Positions 1 through 11,100 are shown, counted from the first letter of the stretch. The stretch is 11,427 nucleotides of DNA from Hemicentrotus pulcherrimus (GCA_003118195.1 BEXV01000064.1:153779-165205); one strand, 5' to 3'. The notes: generated from the letters alone by a model not told the origin. Translations and numbers: made by a program.

Positions 1-1098
1 CCTTTGTGACCCATGTTAAGGTACCCCCCCCCCCTTCCAACAATGAAATGACCCATGCTATGCCTCTTGGAGTTAATGTTAAGTACTGGTAGTAGGTTTC
101 AAATAATGGGTTTGAAAATTAGCTATGCATGATGTTTTGAAGTATATATCGTATCTCTGAAAACAAGATATTTACATAGTCCATACTATGCTGCATTATC
201 TTAGGCGTGGAAGTGTCACAAATATAGGTCCCATTCAGCAAGGATTTTGAGATATTTTCTCTCCAAACAGGAAATTTCTCTCATGCTTACTCCAATTTCA
301 ATTCCGTTTATAAAGGTCACATTGAAATCAGGATTTTTTTTTTTTTCAGGGCATCTGGACAGTTCATTAGTAGATTGCTTTTTAATTATTTCTTGCTTGC
401 TTGGAGAATGGCTCTGTCTTGGACTTATATAGTCATAGCCTATTTTTTAATGTTTTTACAAGAAATTTCTCATTATCAAAATGAAATAGTTTGGATCATT
501 ATTTAAGCCATGGGATGTGATTATTGGACAAGAGAAAGTATTGCTTCCACCACAAAGGTTGAACTTTTCACGTTGCAGTCTTGTACAACTTCCAAGCATT
601 TGCGAATGAAGTGAAAGAGTGGGGAAATGACTGGTACCTGTTTGTCTATCTGTTAATACTCCATATCCACCAATCATAGACAGTGTCTCTTGTTTGTATC
701 AGTATTCATTTTACATTCTCAATTATGATTGGTTGGGCTAATTTCTTTGAGTACATCATATCTTTCTTTATTTCTTATAAAGATAAGAGAAAATGAAAAA
801 GAAAAAAAAAATCATATTAGATAATTATATTCTTAGTGTATGAGAATATTATGACTATTTATACTCCATATTATTGTACATTTTCGTATAAAAGAGAGAA
901 GAATTCCAGAATTATTTTTTGTAAGAATTGTTGCTATAGCAACGCAAGAAGAGCTCATGATGTTGTATATGATTATATATACATTTATTGGTTTGTACAA
1001 AGTTCAGTATGTATATTATAGTGGGCTTATATTGACTCATGATACATAATGGCTGGTGTGTAAGAAAAGTAGTCTCGGGCTGATACTGTGAGAGCTAT
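1..1098. other. Non-coding downstream flank
   Basis: There is a C11 homopolymer at 24-34 with TGACCCATG on both sides (7-15 and 50-58), and AT-rich sequence with short open frames that lack composition or similarity suggesting a protein. No splice-bounded conserved exon was recognised on either strand. Confidence 0.6.
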
Positions 1099-1102
1099 TT
1101 AA

Positions 1103-1664
1103 AGGGGAATCCAACCTGAAAAGCAGAACATATGAGAAGCATATTGGTGAAAGTTTGAATGAAATGTGACCAAAATATCAGAAAGTTATACATGTTTTAA
1201 AGTTATGACTACTATTAAGTATTGGCTCATCAAATTGGCAGAATTGGCAATGTCTCTGTGATGTAGTTGCAGCTAAACTTTCTCATTTGTTCCAACAGAA
1301 AAATGACTAAAATTTTTAAAAAGTAAAAAATTTCAAACATGTATGACTCAGATGGTCTTTTCTTTTTAGAAAACCTGTAATAATATACTCTCCATAACTT
1401 AATTTGAGAAGTGCCCCAAGGTGAAGGCACTTGGGAGAAAAACAGAAATTAATCATATTTGTATACACGACAAGCAGGATAGTTATCCGTTTCTATGTCA
1501 CAATCCACTGACAAAATGCCAATTTGAGATTGGCATAGATGTAGTGATCTCATACTTCAAACATTCATAACTTTCCTATTATTGGTCTGATTAATTTCAA
1601 ACTTTCACCACTCTTGTTCAAAACGAACCATTCAAATGAACCTATACAATGGTTGGATTGCCCT
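1103..1664. mobile_element. Foldback non-autonomous DNA element (MITE-like), TTAA-flanked
   Basis: The left end reads AGGGGAATCCAACC (1103-1116). The right end, reverse-complemented, reads AGGGCAATCCAACC (1664-1651), 13 of 14 identical. TTAA directly abuts both ends (1099-1102 and 1665-1668), as expected for a TTAA target-site duplication. Similarity continues into the arms: GGTGAAAGTTTGAA near 1145 recurs inverted near 1611, and AGAAAGTTATACATGTTT near 1180 has a diverged inverted partner (AACATTCATAACTTTC) near 1560. There is no transposase reading frame. The length is 562 bp. A TTAA duplication is typical of piggyBac-type elements, but the termini are not the canonical piggyBac ends, so the superfamily is left open. 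Confidence 0.75.
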
Positions 1665-2014
1665 TTAATCATCAGTCTAAAATCAATGCATACTGTATTT
1701 GGCTTAACATAAAGCATTTTGCAGATTGAATATCCTCCATGTTTTGCTTGTCATTGTAACACCTCAATCCATTCTAGACAACTATCAACAAACTATACAT
1801 ACTGAGTTACAAAGATGTATCGTTTTGATGGCTGTTTTTATACCAAAATATGTACAAATTGAGATTAAAATGCCAAAATGAAATTTGTGTTCAATCAGTG
1901 CTGTGTGATTTAAATCAAAGTGGTTTCAGTGTTGTAAGTACCAAGTAGCAGGTGAGAGATTGTTTTTAAGGAGAATGAGTAAGAATGAGGAGAGATTGCA
2001 CATAAACAAGGATG

Positions 2015-2068
2015 TGAGAGGGAGAGAGAGAGAAAGAGAAAGAGAGAGAAAGAGAGAGAGAGAGAGAG
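2015..2068. repeat. GA-rich microsatellite
   Basis: Imperfect (GA)n with AAAG interruptions over 54 bases. The Ser/Leu-rich open frame on the opposite strand is a product of this repeat. Confidence 0.95.
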
Positions 2069-2147
2069 CGAGGTGCACTGCATGTATATAAGAACTAAAT
2101 TATTGCTAAATATATTACTCATTGCGGATGTAGTATCGCAAATAATA

Positions 2148-2181
2148 TCGAAAATTATATCACTAGTGATATTATATTCGA
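2148..2181. repeat. 34-bp imperfect palindrome
   Basis: The core ATATCACTAGTGATAT (2157-2172) is a perfect 16-bp palindrome. The symmetry extends to TCGA on both sides with two mismatched pairs. It has no loop, so it could form a cruciform or be a dimeric protein site. It also resembles the junction of two inverted element ends. Confidence 0.7.
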
Positions 2182-2917
2182 AACTAAATTATGCATACCC
2201 TTACCAAATTCTGTAATTTTTGAAGAAAGTGAAAAATTGATTTGTCCCATTTATGTTCCCGGAGAATTAGACATATTTAAGCTTAAACATAAAAAAATGG
2301 TTGAAAAGGGCCCTATTTCAACCATTCTTGAATTACAAAAAACAACAACCAAAAAACATCAATTTTATAAGGGGGTATGAATAATTCAGTTGTTAACTGT
2401 AGATGTAAATACATGTGAATGTATGTCTGCTCTACACATGATTACTTCAGTAAGCTTCTCCTATGTAAAAGCTCCATAAAGAGAAATATGCATTCAACCT
2501 TTTTTCTTCTTCTTATTGCAATAATTCTCACAACAAAAACAAACAACAATCTCCAGCATACCTAACTCATAACACCTGCAAGTAGCATACCAAGCACAAA
2601 TGAAAGAAATATATTTCTAAAGCTTTGAACAGACAGCAACTACAATGTAATAAAGCACCAAACACAATAATCATGTAGGCATAATAAAAGTGTATTTATT
2701 GATTTGCATCAAATCAAAGGAAACGACCTGATTTGTGGACATATACTAAAAGACATGCAACAGTGACCAATAAGGATATGCTAACAAGTTTGGTTAAGGC
2801 TCTCCAAGGGTTACCTGAAATCTTAACCTCATGATGGGCATTCATCTAAACGGAGCTACAAAGAGAAGATTTGTCTGTACAAGGTTCACACTAGCGGCCT
2901 CATCGGTTTGGGAGAGA

Positions 2918-2941
2918 TACCGGTAATAGTAACTACCGGTA
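2918..2941. repeat. Paired TACCGGTA palindromes, 8-bp spacer
   Basis: TACCGGTA at 2918-2925 and again at 2934-2941. Each is self-complementary, so the pair is both a direct and an inverted repeat with a 16-bp centre-to-centre distance. Confidence 0.75.
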
Positions 2942-3534
2942 GATGTGATTATGTAACCTTTACCCAGTACTAGGCAATCATACATTACTTGATCAGATGG
3001 TATCTATTTGCAAAATAATCTATTCAAATGTCTATACAATAGTAGAGATAACGTGATGTTGTTTTATCGTTTCCCAGCAAAAGGAATATTACTCAAATGC
3101 ATTCTAAAACTGCATAACAAATACAAGTGCAGATGACTGTTATGACATTACAAATGATGTCTACTAATTTCCTCCGAGGTAAAACATTTCTTACTACATT
3201 AGTGATTATGTAATTACATGATGAAAATCCAACTACCAGTATGCTGTTCTCAACTCTTTCCTTTCTCTAGAATCAGGCACTTTTTAAGTTTCCCACATAC
3301 AGTGAGGGACATCAAATACAATCTCCACATGATATAGAAAGAACAAATACTTTGGAAGCATACTCAGCGATTTTACTGATGATGAATTTCCCAAATAAAA
3401 GAACGAAGGAGCTGTACGAGTGTCAAGACCAAATATTCCACCAAACAACTATTTCTTACTCATCATTTGTCGGGGAAATGGATGTATGGAGAAATTCAGA
3501 GTAAATATAATACTACATAGTAACACACAACATG

Positions 3535-3800
3535 GATTAAGGTAGAATATCAACCTCCAAACGAAAACCAAAAATATCTGTAAGTATTTTGAGGCATTTT
3601 TATGTAGTGGTCATAATGAATCGACTTTTCTTCTTCAAGTTTTATGATTTTCGTCCCAATAAAATGATTTAAGGTAAAATACCAACCTCCAAACGAAAAC
3701 CAAAAAAAATCTGTACATATTTTGAGGCATTTTTATGTAGTGGTCGTAATAAATGGACTTTTCTTCTTCCAGTTTTATGATTTTCATCCCAATAAAGTCA
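3535..3800. repeat. Two-copy tandem duplication, period about 132 bp
   Basis: Copy one (about 3535-3666) and copy two (about 3667-3800) share CAACCTCCAAACGAAAACCA, TTTTGAGGCATTTTTATGTA, GTGGTC, GACTTTTCTTCTTC and AGTTTTATGATTTTC, ending in CCCAATAAA. Differences are scattered substitutions and a small A-run change. No open frame runs through either copy. Confidence 0.85.
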
Positions 3801-4749
3801 TGTTGGATGCTCTTTCCTTCTCGCCTTGAGAAAGATGGCTTTCTGTCATTAAGGGTTAGCCTTCATTCAAGCCCTGGATTGTAAAAGTCCGCAGATAAAG
3901 TGTCTTGTATAAAGTTCCCATACCGTGGCTTACAATTCGAGTGAGTCTGTCTACCTCAAGGCATTCATTTTGTATTGGAAATCAGATGGTTTGTCTTCAA
4001 ACTTAAGTGCTTTTTAAAAGCTTAAATATCCAGCTTGATACTGGATTAAATCAGTGTGCTGCTTTCAAACGAAGAATAAATACATTTTAACAAACTTCAG
4101 ATTAAATATTTACCTAAGTACACAAGCATTACCCCATACTAATGGTGAAAGTCAATATATGTTATGCTACATCATGAATTAAACTACCGTATATGTTCTT
4201 TCTATTAGAAAAATGTATAAAATCATGTACAGTAAGATAAATCATATTTAGATTTTTACAACATACTGCCACATTGATTAAGATTCTACAACAAAAAAAT
4301 AATCAGAAGAAGGAACCGATTGATGCATAATTTGAAATAAAACAAGGTGGCTTGTATCATACATGTACATCTATATCCAAATATAAAGCCAATCCATACA
4401 TTATAATTAAAATTCAAACTTATCCCATACAATTTTATCACAATCTTGGTAAATTTCTAATAATCTTGATCTTTATTTGGTAATGATAGATAAGTTGGTG
4501 AGAATATCATCTACAGTCATATGCATGTATATAAAATAACACTACCTTGATCCCTGTCTTTCTACCTGCCACAAGAGGGAAGCATTCAAGACATGGCTAA
4601 GAAACTGGAATAATACATCCTCTTAATTCTAATCATCATCATCATCATCATCATCACTGTCATCATCCTTTAATTCTCAATATCACCATCATCACTATAC
4701 ATTCATGATTCATTTTCAACCTCTACAGCACCCTATCTCAGACTGGCCA
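3801..4749. other. Non-coding sequence downstream of Arp3
   Basis: AT-rich, with several further AATAAA/ATTAAA signals on the minus strand (for example 4674-4669 and 4477-4472), so part may belong to long 3' UTR forms. No coding signal is seen. Confidence 0.5.
4632..4656. repeat. (ATC)n microsatellite
   Basis: About eight ATC units, followed by a looser ATC-rich stretch to about 4700. It lies just past the first candidate poly(A) signal of Arp3. Confidence 0.9.
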
Positions 4750-5013
4750 TCAAACTAGTCTATACAAAATTTATTGGGGGGGCATGGTAAACAGAGGAGG
4801 AAATGTTGATGATAACTAAGATAGCGATGATGAAAATGATGATGATTTTAAAGTGGTGATCTTGTTATTGACACAACATCAAGATATTTCCAAAGTGATG
4901 ATGTTGATTATTTAAATCTTTTCCATGGTTGCCAATAGCATTACAATCTCTATATATTCTCCTCTGTACCTCCCATCACTTCTGTCTCTCTCTCTCTCTA
5001 TGTTTGTCGCCCT
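4750..5013 (-). other. Probable Arp3 3' UTR with candidate poly(A) signal
   Basis: Going downstream on the minus strand from the stop at 5014, the first AATAAA is at 4775-4770, about 240 bases on. An ATTAAA follows at 4674-4669 and another AATAAA at 4477-4472, so longer transcript forms are possible. The end at 4750 is a guess from the usual 10-30 base spacing between signal and cleavage site. Confidence 0.4.
4985..4999. repeat. (TC)n tract in the Arp3 3' UTR
   Basis: Fifteen bases of alternating TC, read as GA in the transcript, 15 bases after the stop codon. Confidence 0.85.
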
Positions 5014-5109
5014 CTATGCCATGGCTCCAAAGACGGGGTTGTGGCGACAGATGCTGGGTCCAATCTCATCATAATCCGACTTAGTATGAGAAGCAGTGTA
5101 GAACTCCGG
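5014..5109 (-). CDS. Arp3: Arp3 terminal coding exon, about residues 388-418, and stop
   Basis: This exon has 31 codons plus TAG (5016-5014), starting [20 protein letters not shown] and ending [11 protein letters not shown]. The acceptor is TTTTGCTCATTCAG above 5109. The last three residues AMA differ from the VMS of vertebrates (from memory), but the length is the same. It is too short for a 60-residue ORF cut-off, so it is easily missed. A CT-rich tract (GA in the transcript) begins 15 bases past the stop. Confidence 0.96.
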   Translation of the reverse strand, partial: PEFYTASHTKSDYDEIGPSICRHNPVFGAMA

Positions 5110-8100
5110 CTGAATGAGCAAAATTAAAGCAGGTATGATATCAAACATGTACAAAAAATACAATTGAAATACACGATTGGTAAATATAAGATCTGCATAT
5201 AAAGCGGGTTCTAGAACTTAATTGGTCAAATGACAACACATAACCATGCATTCTTTCCTGCTCCGTCTACCGTACAAAAATAAATAAAAATAGCTTGTGC
5301 ATAAGTGATATGATCTGCAATCGGTGAAGTCACAATGAGCAGTACACTGAACGAAACTTAACCTGTGTAGTGCATATTCACTAATGCACTCGCAAACATG
5401 AATCATTTGTATGATATCACACTATCAATCCTTTCAAAATCTCCTATTGATCTTAATTGCATGGCTACATACTGATGATGTTCACAAGACGCATGGTTCA
5501 AGGTTTGTCAGGGATTCGCCTGCATATATCAGGGGCAAGTATCATAAAACTTGTTATCTATAACAACTGCTAAATTTCTATGACAAATTTGCTTTCAGCC
5601 AATCAGATGCCATGATTTCAGTAGCTTATAACAGTAGCTTGTAACTTGTTATTGATAAAGGTTTTATGAAACAGGCCCCTGAAGTTAGAACTTGTGAGTG
5701 CACCAAATCCCTGTTTAGGCTCATTCAGATAAGATGAGGTAAACCTCCAGAATTTATTTTTGTTTTTCTGGTTTAAATGAAAAACCACTGAACGCAACAA
5801 AGGTCCTGCGCACATTCACTAAGTAGCTCTGTGTTATAAGATACAGAACAGTACATTGTTATCTAATGCAGTAATGAGTTTTCATCCATTTGGTGTGTGT
5901 GTGTGTGGTGAGGGGGGAAATGTAGTTTACATAGGCATGCTCGACGCAGTAATAATAATCCAGGGGGTAATTGTTTCCAGGCAAAGTAGTCCAGGGAATA
6001 ATTTTCCACAGTAAAATTTTCAGGGGCACTTTAGTCTGCGGTGATGATTCACCAAGAGTTAGTTGTAAAAGAGGGATAGTATTAAGGGGCAAAAATGTCA
6101 ACAACAAAAAAAAATAATCAAAAGGGGTAGTTGCCCCTGAATCAATATATGAAGATCTTTGTTTTAAAAAAAAGGAAAAAAATCCAAACGGAGGATGCAC
6201 AAAACAGAGACTTACCGTAGATGCCAGCATACTGCCTCCAAACCAAACAGCGTATCGCTGCATGTGATGTGTGATGACCTGAGTCTCGATAGGCTTGGGC
6301 TGGAAACAAAGTTAAAGATCGAAAGTACACATCTTAGTTGGTATCCTCACAAGTTATCACAGATTAAGATTCTGACACATCCACCATTCAAATAAACTCT
6401 CTCTCTCTCTCTCTCTGAACACTGCTGCATCGTTGGACCAGTTCAAGATATTTTGAAGGATCACTTGTTTTGCTAGAGAACATGTTTTTATAGTCTCCGC
6501 TGGTCTTTTTGGAATGTTTTAACCTTGTTTACGAGGGCTTCATATCATTCTGTGGAGCAGTGTAAATCACTTTGTTACTGCAAGAAGAAAGCGCTCTACC
6601 AGATACTCTGTGGATTGGATTGGATCACTCTCACAGATCATGAAACAATAACAAACATACATGTACAAAAGGTAAGTTTGATCTAAAGTATCATAATGAT
6701 GTACAAACATTGTTACTAAAATACCTGTAATACTACCTCTTTTATATAAAAGAAATCATGCACAAAGTCAAAATTGTGAAATTAACTTGGGTACTTGGGT
6801 AAATATATTATACAGATATTGACTGCTTTGTGGGGCACCAGGTGATTTCGAAAAAGACAAAATATGGGGGATACTACACTCTTGAGGCAACAAAGGGTTG
6901 AATTTTTAAACAATACCCCCAGATTAGATGCCGGTAACTTATTTCTGATACACGATCCTGTATGTAAATCCTTAAAGAGGGGAAACTGCATTAATAACAT
7001 GCAGAATCAGTTACGTATCAGGAACAAGAAGAGCAATTGCAGAGACAATAATATGTGCCTGTCACTGCACTATATCACATAGCATCTAATGGTCAATTTC
7101 ATGCCTACAATAACAACTAATAAAGCAGCCTATACGATATACAAATACTTGTATTGAATTCAACATTGAGGAGTAAGATGGCCTTTATGGCAGCCATGAT
7201 ATGAGATATCTCACCTTGAGTTTTCCTCCGCTGAGCTGTTCACTGAGCTTGAGACGATTATCAACAATCCTCTGAACATCACGCTTCAACTTCCTGCCAA
7301 AGTCACGGAACATGGTGGAACCTCCAGACAGAACAATGTTCTGGTTATCAAAGAAATCAAACATATAAGATTAATACAATACTATAATATCATCCTTCCA
7401 CTATAATACCTTACACTATACACAATATAGAAATATTGACTGCTTTGAGTGGCATGGTTAAAACTATTGCCTGCGGTGATCTTGAAACCGCACGGTGCCA
7501 TGAAGACAAAGTTGATGGGCAAAGCGAAGTCCCAAAGTCACAGGATAGCTATAGTAATAAACTTGACCCACAAATAAGCAGTTTATTTTTTATTTATATA
7601 CTCCATCCCACATGTCAATTTTCAAATTTAAATATCTTGACAAAATATGCTGGTCAAAAACTATTTATCTGTTGGATAATTGATGTTAATTGTGTATTTT
7701 AACTTTCAAAATGTCTTTACAGAAGTAATATTGAAACTCATATATTAAATAAAGTATTATGACATGGCACCACTAACATGCAAAACAAATTCATTATTTT
7801 GGAGATTGGTTTACTTGAATGAGATCGAGTTGGTAGGTTACCTTATAGAGTGGTCTCCTGACGTCAATGGGGCAATTCTGGATCACGTTGTCCACCGTCT
7901 CAGAGATTGGAGTCGTGAAGTCAGGGTTGGAAAACTAGAGAGGAAAGCAAACAAAAAATGGCAGGTAATCCTTTGACAACGATCACTACTCACGCAATTC
8001 AATAGCTTGTTTTGAGGGAAAGCATAAATATCTACCTACTATCAATATTTTTTTCTCCACATTTCCCATGTTTATCATTAATATATTTCGTTTTAAAATC

Positions 8101-11100
8101 ATCAACATATTTTCATCACCAACACCATCATCACCATCAAGCCTGCATCATCATTGACTATCTCATGAATGTTCTCATCTTGCCTTCATTAATAGCAGTT
8201 CTGTCTGTAACATGTAATTATGGAAAAAGACCCAACTCAACACAAAAAAAGTTTGAATAACTATGGCTTATCTGCCAATCATACTATTGTCTATGCATAC
8301 TTAATATTATTGATTGAAGGTCTCTCACAATGTGCCTATAAGTGACTATTACAGACAGGAGCCCTTTATAGAAAGGTGAAAAGTTGACGGCACAGTGAAA
8401 TCAGTCCTGTTCCCTTTGAGTCAAAATTTCTTGTTTAAATATATGAGCTGAAACCATTATGAAACAACCATCTGCCTACAAAGACCACTTTCCGTGTTTC
8501 CTTAGGGCAGTATTTCTCTTGGTGTCTCCCTAGGGCAGTATTTCTATACAGATTTGAGATGAGTGCTGTCTTTACCTCAGGATGGAAGAAGATCTCGGGT
8601 CCCAGGAAACTCTCATAGGCCACATCAACGCTGAACTTCTGCTTGGTGATAGAGTTGACTCCGTCAAACTTCTTGATCCATTTGGATGGATCCGTGTCGT
8701 ACTTGGTGAACTCCTTGGCGATGTCCGGACAGATGTATCCCCAGCGTTCCTTGATGGCCTTGGCCGTCTCCAAGGACTGTTCAGGAGGAATACCTGGTTC
8801 ACGTTCTCTTAGAAGCTGCTGGATGAAGTATGTGATATCACGACCAGCAATAGGAATGTGCTTGATACAGCTGCCGATGACGTAACCCTCAGCCTGCAAA
8901 ATAAACAATGTAGGGGTTATATGAGCACAATAATAATCATTACAGGGGACAAGCAATGTTTTGAACACACTCATGGTCTCTGTCATGCCATACATGCCAA
9001 AAACAACAAGCTATACAACTCAAAACCATACTTCTGTGTCTATTCACTATCCAATTCAATCCAATCCAAAAGGTACTTGATATGGCATCTTTCCCTTTCC
9101 ATTGCTTCACATGTTTGGGAACGTTCATGTGGTTGAACGAGCAAGTGTGCGATTGTAAAATGGCAACTGGCTGGAATGCTCCCCAAGGAGTGGAAAATGT
9201 GCACACGTTGTGTGCGGGTAAGCCTGAATCTGATGACCGGAGTAATAATATATCTGTAAAGCACTTAGGCACATCGTTGGATCGGTTTATTGAGCGCTAT
9301 ATAAAAAGCGGATTATTATTATTATTATTATTATTTAACAATTGTAAGTAACAAATTTTACTTTCACCAATTGATTAGAATATTACTAAAAAACAATCAA
9401 CAGTCACGTTTCATGTGAATATCATTAGGAATGGTCTACAGGAGAGGGGTCTCTTGCATGCATTCTGTCCCTCATATGAGAGGTGGGGGGGGGGATCGAT
9501 TAGATGGGTTGAATTCAAGAACTTACCACAGGTATAACGTGAGTCACACCATCACCACTGTCGACTACGACACCAGTCAGAGAACGTTCTGATTGCTGTC
9601 TCGATGTCCAGGACGCTGCTAAGGCTAGCACAGCCTACAGATTGGAATGGAAACATCAATGATTAGTTTCTTATAGATTATATTTGGTATACATGATGGA
9701 TTATAGTTCATGCCCCTTCATGAAGAGGATAACATCTGTAGATCAGCTTTTAATATGCTCTCACATGGTCTGTGCCTTTGCTGGCTTTTATTATGAACAC
9801 ATAATGGATATGATCTCAACAATAAAACTGCATGGACATGCACTCTTAAATAGGTTGAAGACCAATAAGGTAGGCTCCACCCCCATGATTTGACTGTAAA
9901 AACATTAAATGACACATGTCTTTGAATTAGTTTGCAAAGATATGTAAAATTAAACAAAAAAAAGAAAAACAAAACAAAACAAAGAAAACTAGATGGAATT
10001 TAGACTGCGCGCAGTCAAAAATGATGCCTCCACCAAAGAGCAATTTTACTGACCAAAAGGAAGCTATTTTTAAAATTCAAGTTTGATTGTAATCAATCTG
10101 TCGGTTTTTATGATAATGCATTCACAAGCTTTTTATAGTCGTACATAACGAGCCCCATGACTTTTGACCTGATGACCCTTAACTCTAATTAGTTAATTGG
10201 CTCTGCAGGATACATATATACAGGTCTTGAGTTTGATAGTAATCTGTCTATTGGTTCTCAAGATAATGCGATCACAAGCTATTTGTGCATACATAATGAG
10301 CCCTGTGACCTTTGACCCCATGACCCCAAAATCTACTCAGTTCATAGGCTCTGATAGATAAATACATGACCCAAGTTTGGCAGGAATCCATCGACTGGTT
10401 CTCGAGATAACGTGATCACGAGCTGTTTTTGTATACAAAATGACCCATGTGACCTTTGACCTTCGACCTCGTGACCCCAAAATCTACTCAGTTCATTGGC
10501 TCTGTTAGATACATATATGACCCAAGATTGGCAGGAATCCATCAATTGGTTCTTGAGATAACGCGATCACGAGAACGGGACGTACGTACGTACGTACGGA
10601 CGGACAGACGGACAACCAGAAAACATAATGCCTCCGGCTACTTTGTAGCGGAGGCATAAAAAGTGCGTCTTATACACAGAGATTTACGGTAGTTTATATA
10701 CTGTTTGTCCATGAAAAAATATATTTAATAACCCTGAACAGTAAAAATCCTCAACTAAATGAATCTTTTGATTCCAACTTACTTGTACAGCAATGTAGAG
10801 TCCTGGAACGTTGAAAGACTCGAACATGATCTCAGCGAGGTACTCTCTGTTCTCTGGTGTGTTCAGGGGAGGTTCCGTCTGTGGAAAACAAATGTCAAAT
10901 AACTTGATTTCTATGGAAGCATTATTGAAAATCTGGGACTTAATCAATTTTTTGTATAGACAAAACTAACTATCTCTGTCTTAAAACATACTCAATGGAC
11001 ATTTTATTATTAAACATTCAGTGATATCAGAGTAGAAGTAATGATTCCATGTAACGTGTCCCATATGACATGGCTGTTTTTCCATTTATTCCTTTCAAAA

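Larger units (their letters stand above)
1669..3534. other. Non-coding flank with minor repeats
   Basis: Apart from the GA microsatellite, the palindrome and the TACCGGTA pair noted separately, this is AT-rich sequence with no reading frame above chance. Confidence 0.6.
5110..6215 (-). other. Last Arp3 intron (1106 bp)
   Basis: Phase 0, GTAAG...CATTCAG. It holds the inverted-repeat element at 5529-5682, the CAGGGGCA-bounded segment and a TG run. Open frames inside it are extensions of the exon at 6216-6299 or chance. Confidence 0.9.
6300..7214 (-). other. Arp3 intron (915 bp)
   Basis: Phase 0, GTGAG...TTTCCAG. It contains the CT microsatellite and the SINE-like 3' core. ATATTGACTGCTTTG at 6816-6830 recurs exactly at 7433-7447 in the next intron, possibly two copies of an unrecognised repeat. 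Confidence 0.9.
10021..10660. repeat. Interspersed element of 144-151 bp tandem units with inverted termini and 3' hairpin
   Basis: ATGCCTCC at 10024-10031 and GGAGGCAT at 10650-10657 form inverted ends. Inside, a unit is repeated three full times plus a partial fourth. Its landmark aaGTTTGATAGTAATC-like block starts near 10079, 10229, 10373 and 10524. Other shared blocks are GAGATAACGYGATCACRAG and TGACCTTTGACC. The units are followed by (ACGT)4 at 10580-10595, ACGG-like tetramers to about 10611, and a hairpin at 10628-10657. It lies in the second complete Arp3 intron. I recall similar units in marine invertebrate genomes; the small open frames here are by-products of the repeat. Confidence 0.7.
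9635..10782 (-). other. Arp3 intron (1148 bp)
   Basis: Phase 0, GTAAGT...CTGTAG. More than half is the 10021-10660 repeat. An A-rich AAAC/AAAG stretch at 9951-9989 precedes it. Confidence 0.9.

Noticed and set aside
247..1021. Short open frames in the left flank as a second gene
   Set aside because: Composition is low-complexity and hydrophobic or AT-driven, with no recognisable domain or paired conserved exon.
1910..2122. Ser/Leu-rich 70-residue open frame
   Set aside because: It is a translation of the GA/CT microsatellite at 2015-2068.
5859..6263. 134-residue minus-strand open frame as a separate gene
   Set aside because: Only its first 16 residues match Arp3; the rest is intron read-through past the GTAAG donor at 6215.
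6420..6470. tRNA-like segment around GTTGGACCAGTTCAAG
   Set aside because: No cloverleaf pairing could be built; at most a remnant of a SINE head.
8572..8885. Plus-strand and second minus-frame open frames over the 8576-8893 exon
   Set aside because: They are alternative-frame shadows of the Arp3 exon, whose correct frame matches the family throughout.
10580..10611. CRISPR-like short tandem repeat
   Set aside because: It is a simple ACGT/ACGG tetramer run in a eukaryotic intron, with no spacers.
10342..10659. Open frames on both strands (10342-10545 minus, 10456-10659 plus)
   Set aside because: They lie wholly inside the tandem-unit repeat and their peptides follow its repeat units; no splice or protein-family support.
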